64,000 bases of DNA from Leptodontidium sp. MPI-SDFR-AT-0119 (Eukaryota; Ascomycota; Leotiomycetes; Helotiales; Leptodontidiaceae): NCBI GenBank assembly GCA_020726505.1, contig JAHLEZ010000017.1, positions 868,001 to 932,000 of the forward strand. Reading direction: 5' to 3'. Under the pieces are notes generated by a model that worked only from the letters and a program-made list of their open reading frames with translations, ran no database searches and was not told the DNA's origin. Shown piece by piece: positions 44,236 through 54,306 of this stretch. Each line of letters begins with the position of its first letter. Position 1 is the stretch's first letter. Position numbers and translations under genes: made by a program.

Positions 44236-45314
44236 TCAGTGTCCAACAGCCCTCGCAAAGTCCTTCAAGAATAACCATCTGCTTTCTTCAACCCACCCTT
44301 TTGCTTTGAAATCATTGGCATATTTAGGGAAGAAATCAACAACGTTCAATAACGTCTCGTCGTGTGCCATCACAACAAACACTTCGTCTTGAGCATCCGC
44401 TTCAATGACCTTGCTGATGGTAGCTGCGGCTTCAACAGCATCGTGCGCGACGCCAGAGCCGTCTTCTGGGCTGGCAATGGCGTAAAACGGCTTCATTTTA
44501 TCTCCGTCGCGATACAGATCGTTGAACCAAGAGCCCGGGCAGGGAGTCTTGCTCTTGAGATCCAGAGGATTTGGAGAAATCGATTCGGGGATTGGGAGGT
44601 AATGAGAGGGTCTGAATTCGCCTCCATGGTGGCATGCATCTCCGCCCATGAATATGAAGGAGTTTGGATTCGATGTCACTCTTGCAAGTCCACAAATATG
44701 TCCTATGGCGTGGCCTGGGCTGTCTAGCAGGTAGAAAGACCCGTCGCCGAAATAGTCGAATGCATTAAATTTGCCAATTTTGAGCGCTTGGTTGAAGGCT
44801 ATCTCTCGAAGTTCTCTGCCTTCGTAGTCGCTTTCTCGGATGGGCGAATCTTTGTTGGCAGGATATCCTGGCGTGAAAGCCTCCTTGAATCCAGGACCGA
44901 CGATTAACACGGTGTGAGAGTCAAATGTTGATGGATCTCCAGTGTGATCCCAGTGCCAATGACTCCAGATGATGCCCTCTATACTCTTCCCGTCAACTCC
45001 ATTCTCTTCTAGTATTTCTCTGACTCCTTGCTTGACAGTTGCTGACCAACCACCTTTCTTGATCCGATCCACGATTCTGGGGGCGAAGTTCTCGGTGTCC
45101 TTCCGTACTCCAAGATCAAACAGAAGGGATCGCTTAGAAGGGTGTTCAATCAAGAAGGAGAATGCTGGGCAGGAGAGGTGGGTGAAGCCTTTGATCTGAG
45201 GCTGACGAAGGGTTCAAGAGGGATCCCGTCGATTTGAGAGGTGGTATCGATGATACGGACCTTGACAGTGGTGTCTGACGTTGGGATCTTGAGATCTGGT
45301 GCTGGTTGAGCCAT
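44236..45314 (-). pseudogene. metallo-beta-lactamase fold hydrolase (lactonase-like) with an apparent frameshift
   Basis: The N-terminal exon-frame starts MAQPAPDLKIPTSDTTVKVR at 45314 and runs to LEPFVS. The next residues expected from the family, IKGFTHLSCPAFSFLIEHPS, lie in another frame that stays open to 44236. The shift falls at about 45196-45204 and corresponds to one missing base; no intron of reasonable size fits. The rest is complete: RSLLFDLGVRKD, the metal-binding HWHWDHTGD, LLDSPGHAIGH, FMGGDACHHGG and a late VVMAHDE. The fold and motifs match fungal lactonase-like enzymes (quorum-quenching AHL-lactonase relatives). It may be a real recent pseudogene or a sequencing error. Confidence 0.75.
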
Positions 45315-45985
45315 GTTGGATAGATGCCGGAAACTTGGGAGGAGGATATAACAGCAGGAGAAAGTGGAAATATTTACGAATGAGGGGTATAACAACACCT
45401 CCTCAGCGGACTTGCTTACCGACTAACTCCACCGGGAGATCCTCATAGCCGGCGAACTTGACGTCACTTGCAATCAAGCTCACCAACCAGCCAGGCACCA
45501 AGTGGTGTATGAATGGCAGTTGTAGCCTGAGCCCTGAATCTCTTGCAGCAATTGGGATGTTTAAGAATTATTTGGTACCTTGTTTGCTTGGCATACGTGA
45601 AAAATAATACGAGGTTTGTCGCAGTGCGTCAATGTGAGGTGTGAAAGTTTGAAGTCCAACGAGGCTGACAACAAGAAATGCGTCAATGGTGGGGTAACAA
45701 TGTATCTATTTGCACCCCCAGTTTACTTGATCAACCCCGGCCTTCTCAAAGGAGCACGACGAATCCCAGAATGGCCAAGCGCGCCCCCATTACGCCCGGG
45801 TGGCTCTATTGAATTTAAGCTAGGCGACTCCCGTTAGTCTGTTTGCCCGTGTAGCCCTTAAGGATCATAAATTTTTGAGATTCTTCTTCCTCTTCTTTGG
45901 AGTAATCCCGACACATTTTTCGCACCCTCGAGGGCACTTGCAGTACTATCTTTTCACCCCGAACCTCACTTATACCATATTCAAG
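45315..45985. other. intergenic region, divergent promoters
   Basis: Lies between the lactonase-like gene (minus) and xanthine phosphoribosyltransferase (plus). A 73-codon plus ORF at 45616 has no recognisable features. Confidence 0.4.
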
Positions 45986-46775
45986 ATGGTTGTCAAGGAA
46001 TACGTGAGCTATAACGATGTAAGGCGCATGACCCCTCCAAAGTCCAAGGCAGCGAACGCAAGACTGACAGCCGCGCCCAGGTCCACAAGCTGTGCCAGGA
46101 GGCAGCACCTCGCATTCTGGAGGATTTCAAGCCCCAGCTCATGATCGCCATCGGAGGAGGAGGATATGTGCCTGCCAGAATTCTGCGATCCTTCCTCAAG
46201 CAGCCAGGCTCGCCCAACATCCCCATCCAAGCCATCGGGCTGTCCCTCTATGAGGCTCTTCCTCCCTCCCACGCCTCTGGCGCGAACACCCCCGGCGACA
46301 TCGAGCAACTCGGTACCAAGGTAACGAGGACACAGTGGCTGGACCTGACAAGTCTGGGCGAGATGGAGAACTTGGTTGGCAAGCGCATCTTGATCGTAGA
46401 TGAGGTGGACGATACCAGGACAACTCTGGAGTACGCCGTTAAGGAGTTGGAGAAGGACGTCGAGATTGCCAGACAGAAGCTGGGGGGTAAGGGAGAGAAG
46501 ACCGTCTTCTCGGTCTTCGTTCTGCACGTAAGTCTCCTCTCCTCTCCTTTCAGCTCAGCTACCCCGCGGTTGTACCATCCCGTTGCCAAGGACGCATACT
46601 AAAAGCTTGACAGAACAAGAACAAGGACAAGAAAGGCCAACTACCCGCAGACATGCTCAACGACAACAGATACTTGGCGGCAAGGACTGTTCCAGATGTT
46701 TGGATCTGCTACCCATGGGAGGCTACTGACATTGATGCTCATGACGAGATGGCAAAGCAGCAGCCGGCAAAGTAG
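45986..46775 (+). CDS. XPT1: xanthine/hypoxanthine phosphoribosyltransferase
   Basis: Purine salvage: converts xanthine (and related bases) plus PRPP to the nucleotide. Exons 45986-46018, 46081-46527 and 46614-46775 give 213 aa. The first intron joins YVSYNDVHKLCQEAAPRILE, typical of yeast Xpt1. IAIGGGGYVPARILRSFL is the first PRPP-loop, and the type I phosphoribosyltransferase signature is RILIVDEVDDTRTTLEYAV (about residues 114-132). The C-terminal VPDVWICYPWEATDIDAHD is the base-binding end. It is cytosolic. Confidence 0.9.
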
Positions 46776-47284
46776 ACTTTTTGTGGAGAACTCTTGGACC
46801 TAGACCTATATGAAATACATTGGCTATTCTTAGATATTTGTAGCTTTATTTTATACGTGAGGCAATAGTACCAGGGGAAACTTAGTAGAAATATGTAGGT
46901 ACGTAGTGCTGTGTGAAATCCATACAGAGGAGGGGCGAAATTCCGCCTATCGCTCCTCGTTATCTTAGCGTCCTTGAACCTTTCCCACGCCCTTTCTTTT
47001 ATTATGCATCAGCCGAAGGTGGGGGATGATGCAGGACCCTGATCTATCCAGATGTACGACATTCGCGCCACATATCACGATCAATTTGTTTGTCTCCTTC
47101 TTTGGGTCTGGATTGCCAATCAAACTCCGAAATCTCACTACAGGCTTATGTAATACCTATTACTAACTAGAACCGTATATATACTTTCTCACTTCTCATC
47201 TCTTAAACCTTCAAGTCTCAAATCCTAACCCCTCTCAAAACCCCCACTCCAACACTACTCTTCAACAACAACAACCAAGCAGTC
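46776..47284. other. intergenic region
   Basis: The 3' flank of XPT1 and the promoter of the hydroxyacid dehydrogenase, which includes the TATA-like element listed at 47175. Confidence 0.4.
47175..47184 (+). promoter_or_regulatory. TATA-like element of the hydroxyacid dehydrogenase gene
   Basis: GTATATATAC lies about 100 bp before the start codon and is followed by a pyrimidine- and CAACAA-rich leader. Confidence 0.35.
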
Positions 47285-48552
47285 ATGGGAGAAGCACCCC
47301 TTCCTGAAAAGGAGTATATCCTCATTCTCCTCCCGTTTCCTCATGATGCCAAGGTCACAAGTCTCATAGACAGTATTGAGCGCAAACACCACGTGGACAT
47401 CGAATATCACAACATTGCCTTCACAGGCATGGCTCCTCCTAACCTGACGTCCGTTCCTGAAGGTAATGTTCCTCCTACGTTGTCTTCCAAGAACCTATCT
47501 AACAGCTGCCAGATTCATGGAAGAAATCCACCATCCTCGTGACATTCAACTCCCTCCCACCCTCCTTAAAACTCATCCCAAACCTCAAACTCCTCCACCT
47601 CTTCAGCGCCGGCGCAAATCATATCTTTCAAACTCCCATCTGGAAAGACACCGAAATCCCCATCACCAACTCTTCCGGTGTTCACAGCCCGCAAATCGCC
47701 GAATGGGTCATGCTCCAAATCCTCTCTCACTCGCACCAAGAGAAGATCCTGCTTCAATGGCAGAAAGAGCACAAATGGGGACCTCACTCAGAGCTAAACT
47801 TCGTTCAAGATGGTGTTGGCCAGCGATTGGGCGTTTTGGGTTATGGGGCCATTGGACGTCAAAGTACGTACACACGAGATCCGTTATTTCCTGCAGTAAT
47901 CCCTTGTTCAGTAATCCTTCTGATGTGAGGTGGGTGAGGAGACTAATTGCTGACTGCGCTACCCAACTATCCAGCCGCACGCATTTGTAGCGCGTTAGGT
48001 ATGGATGTGATAGCCTATACGGCCTCGCCGCGCGATACTCCCGAGAGTAAGAAAGACCGTGGCTACATCGTCCCGGGTACTGGCGACGAAGATGGTCTCA
48101 TCCCGAGCGCTTGGTATTCCGGGATGGACAAGGCTTCCCTCCATAATTTCTTGAAGCAGGATATTGACGTCCTCCTCATTGCTGTACCTTTGACGCCAGC
48201 GACTACGCATTTCCTCGGCGCGGAAGAACTAGCTATTTTGGGAAAGCGCAATGCATTCGTCGTCAACATCGCACGCGGCGCCATCTTGAAGCAAGACGAC
48301 TTGATTGCCGCGCTGAAGAAGCCAGCCAAGGAGGGGGGACTTAGGGGTGCTGCGCTCGATGTCACGGATCCAGAGCCGTTGCCTAAAGATAGCGAGTTGT
48401 GGGATCTGGAGAACGTGGTTGTGACACCGCATATCAGCGGTTTGGGGACCATGTATATCGACCGCAGTTTTGATATTCTGGAGAGGAATCTGACGAATCT
48501 GGAGGCGGGGAGGAAGTTGTTGAATGTGGTTAACAGGGGGAAGGGGTACTGA
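47285..48552 (+). CDS. D-isomer-specific 2-hydroxyacid dehydrogenase
   Basis: NAD(P)-dependent reduction of 2-keto acids to D-2-hydroxyacids. Exons 47285-47462, 47513-47863 and 47975-48552 give 368 aa. The nucleotide-binding Gly motif GVLGYGAIGRQTA crosses the second intron (about residues 166-178). The catalytic set is Arg in VNIARGAI, Glu in DVTDPEPLP and His in TPHISGLG. The N-terminal catalytic-domain segment LLHLFSAGANHI replaces the more usual xxxGxD. It belongs to the group of fungal glyoxylate/hydroxypyruvate-reductase-like enzymes; the substrate is not set by sequence. Cytosolic. Confidence 0.92.
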
Positions 48553-48845
48553 TGATGGGGAAATGCATCTATCTGCTTTGAATGACTAGATTGGATAAAT
48601 AGGAGGATGGTGTTGTTCTCGAAGGATGGGAAATAGAATATGATCTAGATCTTTAGCGGTAGAAAATATCAAACGTCAAAACAAAATAAATCTTCGTGGC
48701 AATCGTACTCCATGTATAACATTAAGAACATGTTTTCCACTTCTTCCAATGTCGCAATACACAGTCAGATCCATATTGAACCTCATCACATGTAGGAAGA
48801 CCAGGGCTCCTGGCCTTCTGAACTACCAACAAAGGTCCCAAAAGT

Positions 48846-49009
48846 CACTGAAGACACTGAAGACACTGAAGACACTGAAGACACTGAAGACACTGAAGAC
48901 ACTGAAGACACTGAAGACACTGAAGACACTGAAGACACTGAAGACACTGAAGACACTGAAGACACTGAAGACACTGAAGACACTGAAGACACTGAAGACA
49001 CTGAAGACA
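48846..49009 (+). repeat. 9-bp minisatellite (CTGAAGACA)n, about 18 copies
   Basis: A nearly perfect tandem array of CTGAAGACA. The last unit decays to ACATTAAGAAGACA. Because the unit is a multiple of three, long ORFs appear in several frames on both strands (Leu-Lys-Thr, Ser-Val-Ser and Val-Phe-Ser repeats); none has flanking protein-like sequence, so I treat them as artefacts. It sits about 300 bp 3' of the dehydrogenase gene. Confidence 0.95.
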
Positions 49010-49189
49010 TTAAGAAGACACCCATAATCAAAATTCCAGGACTTGGCTCTAGGATTTACTCGCGTAGCCGTTGCCATGGTCAAGTTCACCTGGGCTGGGC
49101 TGGCTCGGCAGTCCCTGCCGCCGAGAAATAAGCGAGCTCAGTACTTCCTATATCTAACAAAATAAGCAGAATCCAGACATGCAATTCAG

Positions 49190-49330
49190 AAAGTATCACT
49201 GTAAGTAAGTCGCCAGGTATGGGCCATAGGAGTGCTTAGTATGAGAAAGCTCTGATTTGCATAAGCTGCACAGCCGAGGAGGAAACTTCGATGACGCTGT
49301 GCGTAAGTCTTGCCGTCTTTTTCTACGAAT
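49190..49330 (+). repeat. direct repeat copy 1 (about 140 bp)
   Basis: Begins AAAGTATCACTGTAAGTAAG and contains CGCCAGGTATGGGCCATAGG, TTAGTATGAGAAAG, GCACAG and GTAAGTCTTGCCGT, ending in a T-run. The second copy follows at 49421 with scattered substitutions. Confidence 0.85.
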
Positions 49331-49420
49331 TTTTTATCTTTCTTTTTTCCATTTTCAAAATTTAACCGGTCCTGTTGGGTACATGTAACCAAATAAGAGG
49401 TTTTGTGTTCAAGCAGGTAG

Positions 49421-49564
49421 AAAAGTATCACCGTAAGTAAGTCGCCAGGTATGGGCCATAGGAACGACTTAGTATGAGAAAGATCTAATTGCTTAAGCGG
49501 CACAGGCGAGAGGGTAAACCCTCCATGACCCTGTGCATAAGTCTTGCCGTTTTTTTCTATGAAT
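49421..49564 (+). repeat. direct repeat copy 2 (about 140 bp)
   Basis: Same order of blocks as copy 1 (CGCCAGGTATGGGCCATAGG; TTAGTATGAGAAAG; GCACAGGCGAG; CATAAGTCTTGCCGT; T-run). The start-to-start distance is about 231 bp. Both copies end in T5-T7. Confidence 0.85.
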
Positions 49565-49853
49565 CTGAACTGGTTATTTTTTGGATTCTTTGGTTGATTG
49601 TTTTTATTTATTTTTGTCTTTTTATTTTATTTTGTTTTGGGTTTATTGTTGTTGCCGCACTGCGCAAGCGAGAGTATCTTAGCCGAGAACGGCGACCACT
49701 TCCAAGTACCCCAAGGTAAGTTGTACAGTACAAGTACTAATTGAGACATTATCACAACTGAAAAAAAGAGCAGAAGTCATCGTCTCTGTGTTGTTCATTT
49801 TTATCAAATGTACTCAAGAAAGAAAAGGACACGGAAGGCCCAAAAGAAAGCTA

Positions 49854-50207
49854 TCATTTGCTGATCTTCATCGACTGGAAGTCGAACGGGAGAAGTTCGG
49901 ATCCTAACTCTAGAGGATCATATGGCTTGTGATCGATAGCGATCTGGCGCTTCCTCTCCGCCCTTTCCTCCGCAGCTACCTTCTTCTCCGCCTTCCTTTC
50001 TTCTTTCCGTAACTTATCAAGCCCCTTCTGCGCCAAATGCCCTCGTTTGATTCGAGCTTTTCGCTCTATCTTCTGTAAGAGAGTGCAAGTTAGCGTACAT
50101 AATTTTTTGATGCAAAGATTAATGGTCAATGAACTCACCTTCGCTTCATCTTTCTCCTTCTTTGCCTTCAACTTCTTAGCCTTCTCCTCTGCCGTAGCAC
50201 CTTCCAT
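49854..50207 (-). CDS. small Lys-rich protein of unknown function
   Basis: Two exons, 50139-50207 and 49854-50072, separated by a 66-bp intron with good splice sites, give 95 aa: MEGATAEEKAKKLKAKKEKD at the start, then ARIKRGHLAQKGLDKLRKEE and a conserved-looking end HKPYDPLELGSELLPFDFQS. Almost entirely charged helix; likely RNA- or nucleolus-associated, but this is a guess. The 5' end is uncertain: upstream in the minus strand (50242-50340) an open stretch reads IPEMGEENVREMEKEEERHF and could be an earlier exon, joined via an intron 50211-50298 (donor GTGAGG, branch GCTGAC). Confidence 0.65.
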   Translation of the reverse strand: MEGATAEEKAKKLKAKKEKDEAKVSSLTINLCIKKLCTLTCTLLQKIERKARIKRGHLAQKGLDKLRKEERKAEKKVAAEERAERKRQIAIDHKPYDPLELGSELLPFDFQSMKISK

Positions 50208-50898
50208 TTTCTGTGTCAGTCAGCATGATATTCATTAATACATAATCAAGCATGAGAAGCTCGAAGTGCCTCTCCTCTTCCTTCTCCATCTCCCTCACAT
50301 TCTCCTCCCCCATCTCAGGAATAGCAGCGACAACGCTACCCTGGCCCAAGGGCTGACTTCGGTCGCAGTGTGAGATTGAGTGCCAACGACATGATGGTGG
50401 TGGCTAGTTAGTGTTGGGATGTTGTTGTTGTTGCTCAGGGAAGAGAAAAGATTTTCTGCCTCCCGTTCACCGAAAGTAATTTCACAATTCTACTTGGGAA
50501 GGAGTTCATCTTATAAAGTTTCTCCGAGCTTCATTCACCCGTCAAACTGATTTGGAAACCCCCCAAGTAATGTTCGGAAAATTATTCAGAACAATGTTAA
50601 TATCTAGCTTTTTTGTTAATTGAGACCTGTAGAAACTCCAAGATATTGAAAGGCAACTTTTGGTAGTAATTAGTACCCCTTGAAGATCTATGAAAGTTTT
50701 GACTGGGGTAGAATTGTTGTTCGTAAATAAGGGGTTCAAATTAAGCGAGGGGCCAGCCTCGGGTGCCAAGAATGACGGACCAGTGATGAAACGGCTGAGC
50801 TTGACCTTGACCTCGCCAGAGTGGCATCTTCAAGCTCGAAGCTCTTCCTTGACCTTTCCCACCAACCATTCTTTCACCACACATCACGACCCACAACC
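50208..50898. other. intergenic region, divergent promoters
   Basis: May include a 5' exon of the Lys-rich gene at 50242-50340. The remainder is promoter of glucosidase II beta at the right. A TTAAGCGAG word lies near 50740. Confidence 0.4.
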
Positions 50899-52713
50899 AT
50901 GAGGAGGATAGACACCCTAATTGTGCTGAGCACGCTATCTACAGCCGCATTTGCAGCAGAATCATCGCGCCCTAGAGGCGTCAGTCCAGAATGTACGGTT
51001 CCCTGTGCCAAAACCCCCCCTCCGTCTTGGGCGTGCAATTGGCCATTGAATTTTTACTAATTAGTGTACCGTATAGTTGCGAAGTTCTATAAATCCACAG
51101 ACTCTTTCAGCTGCATCTCGAACCCCGAAATCAAGCTCTCGCCCTCACAAGTTAACGACGAGTTCTGCGACTGTCCAGATGGATCGGACGAACCTGGCAC
51201 CGCTGCCTGCACATACATTTCCGAACTCTCACCACCTCAACCCGTCGCGGGGAAGGTAAATACGACGTTCGCTCTCCCGGGGTACTATTGCAAGAATAAG
51301 GGGCATATTCCAGGCTATGTGCCGCATATGTATGTCAATGACGGAGTATGCGACTACGAGCTCTGCTGTGATGGCAGTGATGAGTATGCTGGTGTTGGGG
51401 GCGTGAAGTGCGAGGATAAATGCAAGGAGATTGGCAAGGAGTGGAAGAAGGCTGATGATGTGCGGAGGAAGAGTGAGAGGGCAGCACTGAAGAGGAGAGT
51501 CGAGCTTGTGAATGAGGCGCAGTCTTTGAGAGCCGGTGTCGAGATTAGCATTGGGAGGCTGGAGGGAGAGATTGCTGCCCAGGAGAAGAAGGCTGCGGCT
51601 TTGAAGACGGCGTACGAGGAGATTGAGAGGAGGGAGAGGGGCAGAGTGGTGAGCAGCACTGGGGGGAAGGGCAGTAAGGTTACGATTCTTGCTGGATTAG
51701 CCAAGAATAGGGTCAATGAGTTGAGAGAGACTCTGTTGGGTGTTGTGGCCAAGAGAGACAAGTTAAAGGAGAGAGTTGGAGAGCTGGAGGCAATTTTGGC
51801 TGCTTTCAAGGAGGACTACAATCCCAACTTCAACGATGAGGGTGTAAAGCGGGCTGTTAAGGCTTGGGACGACTATGCTGCTCAAAAACTCGCAGCTGGT
51901 GAGACAGATGAGTCTGCCGAAAATAGAGATTTGGCAGAGGTTGTCAAGGAGGATTCCGAGACCGAAGGCATCAATTGGGCCGAGTGGGAGACTGAGGAGG
52001 AGAGTGATGTTGAAGCTCGTGAGTATTTCCAATTCCAATCAAAATACTATTACTAACAAATTCAAGTCTACAAATTCGAAGAATACCTCCCAGGCCCAAT
52101 CCGTGATTGGGTCCACCAGAAGCTCATCGATTTCCGCATCATGCTTGTGGAGAACGGCATCCTGGCCGACAACGCCAACTCCGGATCCGAATCCAAGGCA
52201 GTTACAGATGCTCGATCCGCATTCCAAAGCGCTAACGACGAAGTCTCAACTAAGTCGGCATCTCTTGGCGACCTGCGTAATGACCTCACGAAAGACTACG
52301 GCACCGACGACATCTTCCGTGCCCTCAAAGACAAGTGCATCTCAAAGGACTCAGGCGAGTATGAGTACGAGCTCTGCTGGATGGGTAGCACCAAGCAGAA
52401 GAGCAAGAAGGGTGGTGCCCATACTGGCATGGGCAACTTCGTTCGTTTCGACAAGATGGTCGTCGATGAGGAAGTGAGTGCTGATGGCAAAGGGTTGGGC
52501 AAGGGCGAGAGACTGGTGTTGAGATATGAGAATGGCCAGAACTGCTGGAATGGCCCGAATAGGCAGACAACTGTCGTGCTGGCTTGTGCGGAGACGGATG
52601 AGATCTGGAAGATTGTCGAGGAGGAGAAGTGTTTGTATAAGATGGATGTCGGTACACCGGCTGTGTGTGAGGGGAGAGAGGAGAAGAAGGCTGCTGGGAA
52701 GGATGAGTTGTGA
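50899..52713 (+). CDS. glucosidase II beta subunit (PRKCSH family)
   Basis: Non-catalytic partner that keeps glucosidase II in the ER and binds mannose during N-glycan trimming and glycoprotein quality control. Exons 50899-50992, 51077-52018 and 52067-52713 give 560 aa. A signal peptide opens it (MRRIDTLIVLSTLSTAAFAA). The intron junction restores PEFAKFYKSTDSFSC. Two LDL-receptor-A-like units follow (NDEFCDCPDGSDEPG; NDGVCDYELCCDGSDEY), then a long coiled coil (about 125-260) and an acidic stretch. The C-terminal MRH lectin domain contains YEYELCWMGSTKQK and RYENGQNCWNGPNRQT. The protein ends KDEL, an ER retrieval signal. Confidence 0.95.
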
Positions 52714-52958
52714 TTTGGTTGCACTTTTGGGGGCGAATAACAAAATGTAGAATAGTACTGGTTTCAATAGCATTGTATCTGTCTATCATTTAGATAGCAA
52801 TGGCATTGCCTGCCCATTACTTTCCATCGCGTTTGACTGCTCTTGGTGTGTGGCTGTAAACGCAAAAGTCTTGTACATATACCATCCCGCCCTGCGCTGT
52901 TCAAATGGTATGTGTCTCTCCAAACGCCCTAACTCCATGAATAATTGCCCATAATGAA

Positions 52959-53900
52959 TTAATTCTTCTTGGGTATCGAGTATCCCCTCGTCATGAAATC
53001 TCCCGACTTGTGCGTTTGAGCACTGTACCCAGTATTGGAGAACAAGCTCTTGAGATTGTCATTCAGGCCCTGCTTTCTTCTCTTATTCCGCTCCGATTGC
53101 TCATCCAGCACCTTGGCTGTCAGAGACGCTGTAGCCGAGTTTTTGATGCCCGAAGGAACAGGTGTGGCCGTTTGTCCATTCGCAGTCTCTTGTTCGGACA
53201 ACTTCGTCTTAACTGCATCGACTGTCATTCCGTTCAAAACTCCATTTGTGGTCTCCGTGTTCTCTGCCGCAACGTCTCCCTTCTTTCGCTTCTTGCTTCC
53301 AGGGGCCTTTTTCAGCGAATGCGTCAATCCCGTTTCCCTCAGCCTCGTTATCCTCTCAACTAGCTTCGCAATATCTTCCTTTGCTAGAGGAACGATGGGT
53401 ATGATATCGCCTTCCTTGTAAGACTCATTGCATTCCACGCAAACATCACCCTTCACTTCCCTGATAGCCGCTTCCGAGAACGCATGTCCGCATGGAACCA
53501 GGTACACACTCTTCGTAGTTGGGCCAAGCTCTTTACTCGTAACGGGACACACCCACTTCTCATCCTTACCCTCTTTCAGAACCGTGAATTTAACCTCAAC
53601 TACATCCCTCAACCCCTTGACTCTGCCTTGCAAGACATCTTCCTTCTCTTTCAGGACCGAGGCGGGGGTATCTAGATCCTTAGGGAGGAGCTGCTCGATG
53701 ATCGCGTCTTTATTGTAGAGGGTTCCAGCGCAGTCGGATACAATAGGCGTGGTGAGAGGTCTGTTGGACAGTGGGCACCATGTCCAGGCATGGGTTTGCG
53801 CTTCCTGTTGTGTAGCTTTCAGTTCGGTGGTATTGAGTGCGCGGGCGGCGTTCTTGACGAGTTCGCGGCGAGTGGGAATCGATCCACCGTCATTACCCAT
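52959..53900 (-). CDS. RTF2: replication termination factor 2 (Rtf2)
   Basis: RING/U-box-like nuclear protein; in fission yeast Rtf2 acts at stalled replication forks and in splicing. Single exon, 313 aa. The start is MGNDGGSIPTRRELVKNAAR. The longer open frame to 54071 is only upstream open sequence, since MGNDGG is the family start. Two Cys-containing half-sites form the domain: WCPLSNRPLTTPIVSDCAGT and WVCPVTSKELGP with VPCGHAFSEAAI and CVECNESY. The C-terminus is Lys-rich and disordered and ends FMTRGYSIPKKN. Tail-to-tail with glucosidase II beta and head-to-head with TOR. Confidence 0.93.
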   Translation of the reverse strand: MGNDGGSIPTRRELVKNAARALNTTELKATQQEAQTHAWTWCPLSNRPLTTPIVSDCAGTLYNKDAIIEQLLPKDLDTPASVLKEKEDVLQGRVKGLRDVVEVKFTVLKEGKDEKWVCPVTSKELGPTTKSVYLVPCGHAFSEAAIREVKGDVCVECNESYKEGDIIPIVPLAKEDIAKLVERITRLRETGLTHSLKKAPGSKKRKKGDVAAENTETTNGVLNGMTVDAVKTKLSEQETANGQTATPVPSGIKNSATASLTAKVLDEQSERNKRRKQGLNDNLKSLFSNTGYSAQTHKSGDFMTRGYSIPKKN

Positions 53901-54306
53901 GGCTGCGATGTATTGTGACCTGTAAAGAAATAAGATCGGTAGAGCGAATGGCTTAGATTGGGACCTGTAATCGGGCGAGGTGTCGTGTGATTCAAGTTGG
54001 GGTAATGGAATGTAAGGTGCAAGAATGATGCGGCTGATATTTGGATAAGCGTTATCGAGAGACCAGTCCATATGCGCTAAGCCCTTTTGGGGACCGACAA
54101 GGCTCCTTCGGCTGGGAGCTTGTCACAATACGGGACCGCCTGCTTCCAGAGACGGACTTCTAGACATCAACACGCCCTTCCTCGAGATTGAACTCCCTTC
54201 CTTTCAACAAACAAACAACTTATTCTGACTGATACCAAAGACCTACCTACGTACATGTGTACTGGCCAAGATGGCCTACATCTAGAGAGAAGAAGAACAG
54301 AACAAA
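53901..54306. other. shared promoter of RTF2 and TOR
   Basis: A 406-bp region between two divergent start codons. No recognised motif beyond AT/CA-rich tracts. Confidence 0.45.

Larger units (their letters stand above)
48553..49853. other. intergenic region with repeats
   Basis: About 1.3 kb containing the minisatellite and the paired direct repeats listed separately. No conserved protein. Confidence 0.5.

Noticed and set aside
48846..49009. CRISPR-like array
   Set aside because: The units are directly adjacent with no spacers, and the genome is eukaryotic.
48749..49089. Three overlapping ORFs of 81-92 codons on both strands
   Set aside because: They are by-products of the 9-bp minisatellite, whose unit length is a multiple of three; no protein-like sequence flanks it.
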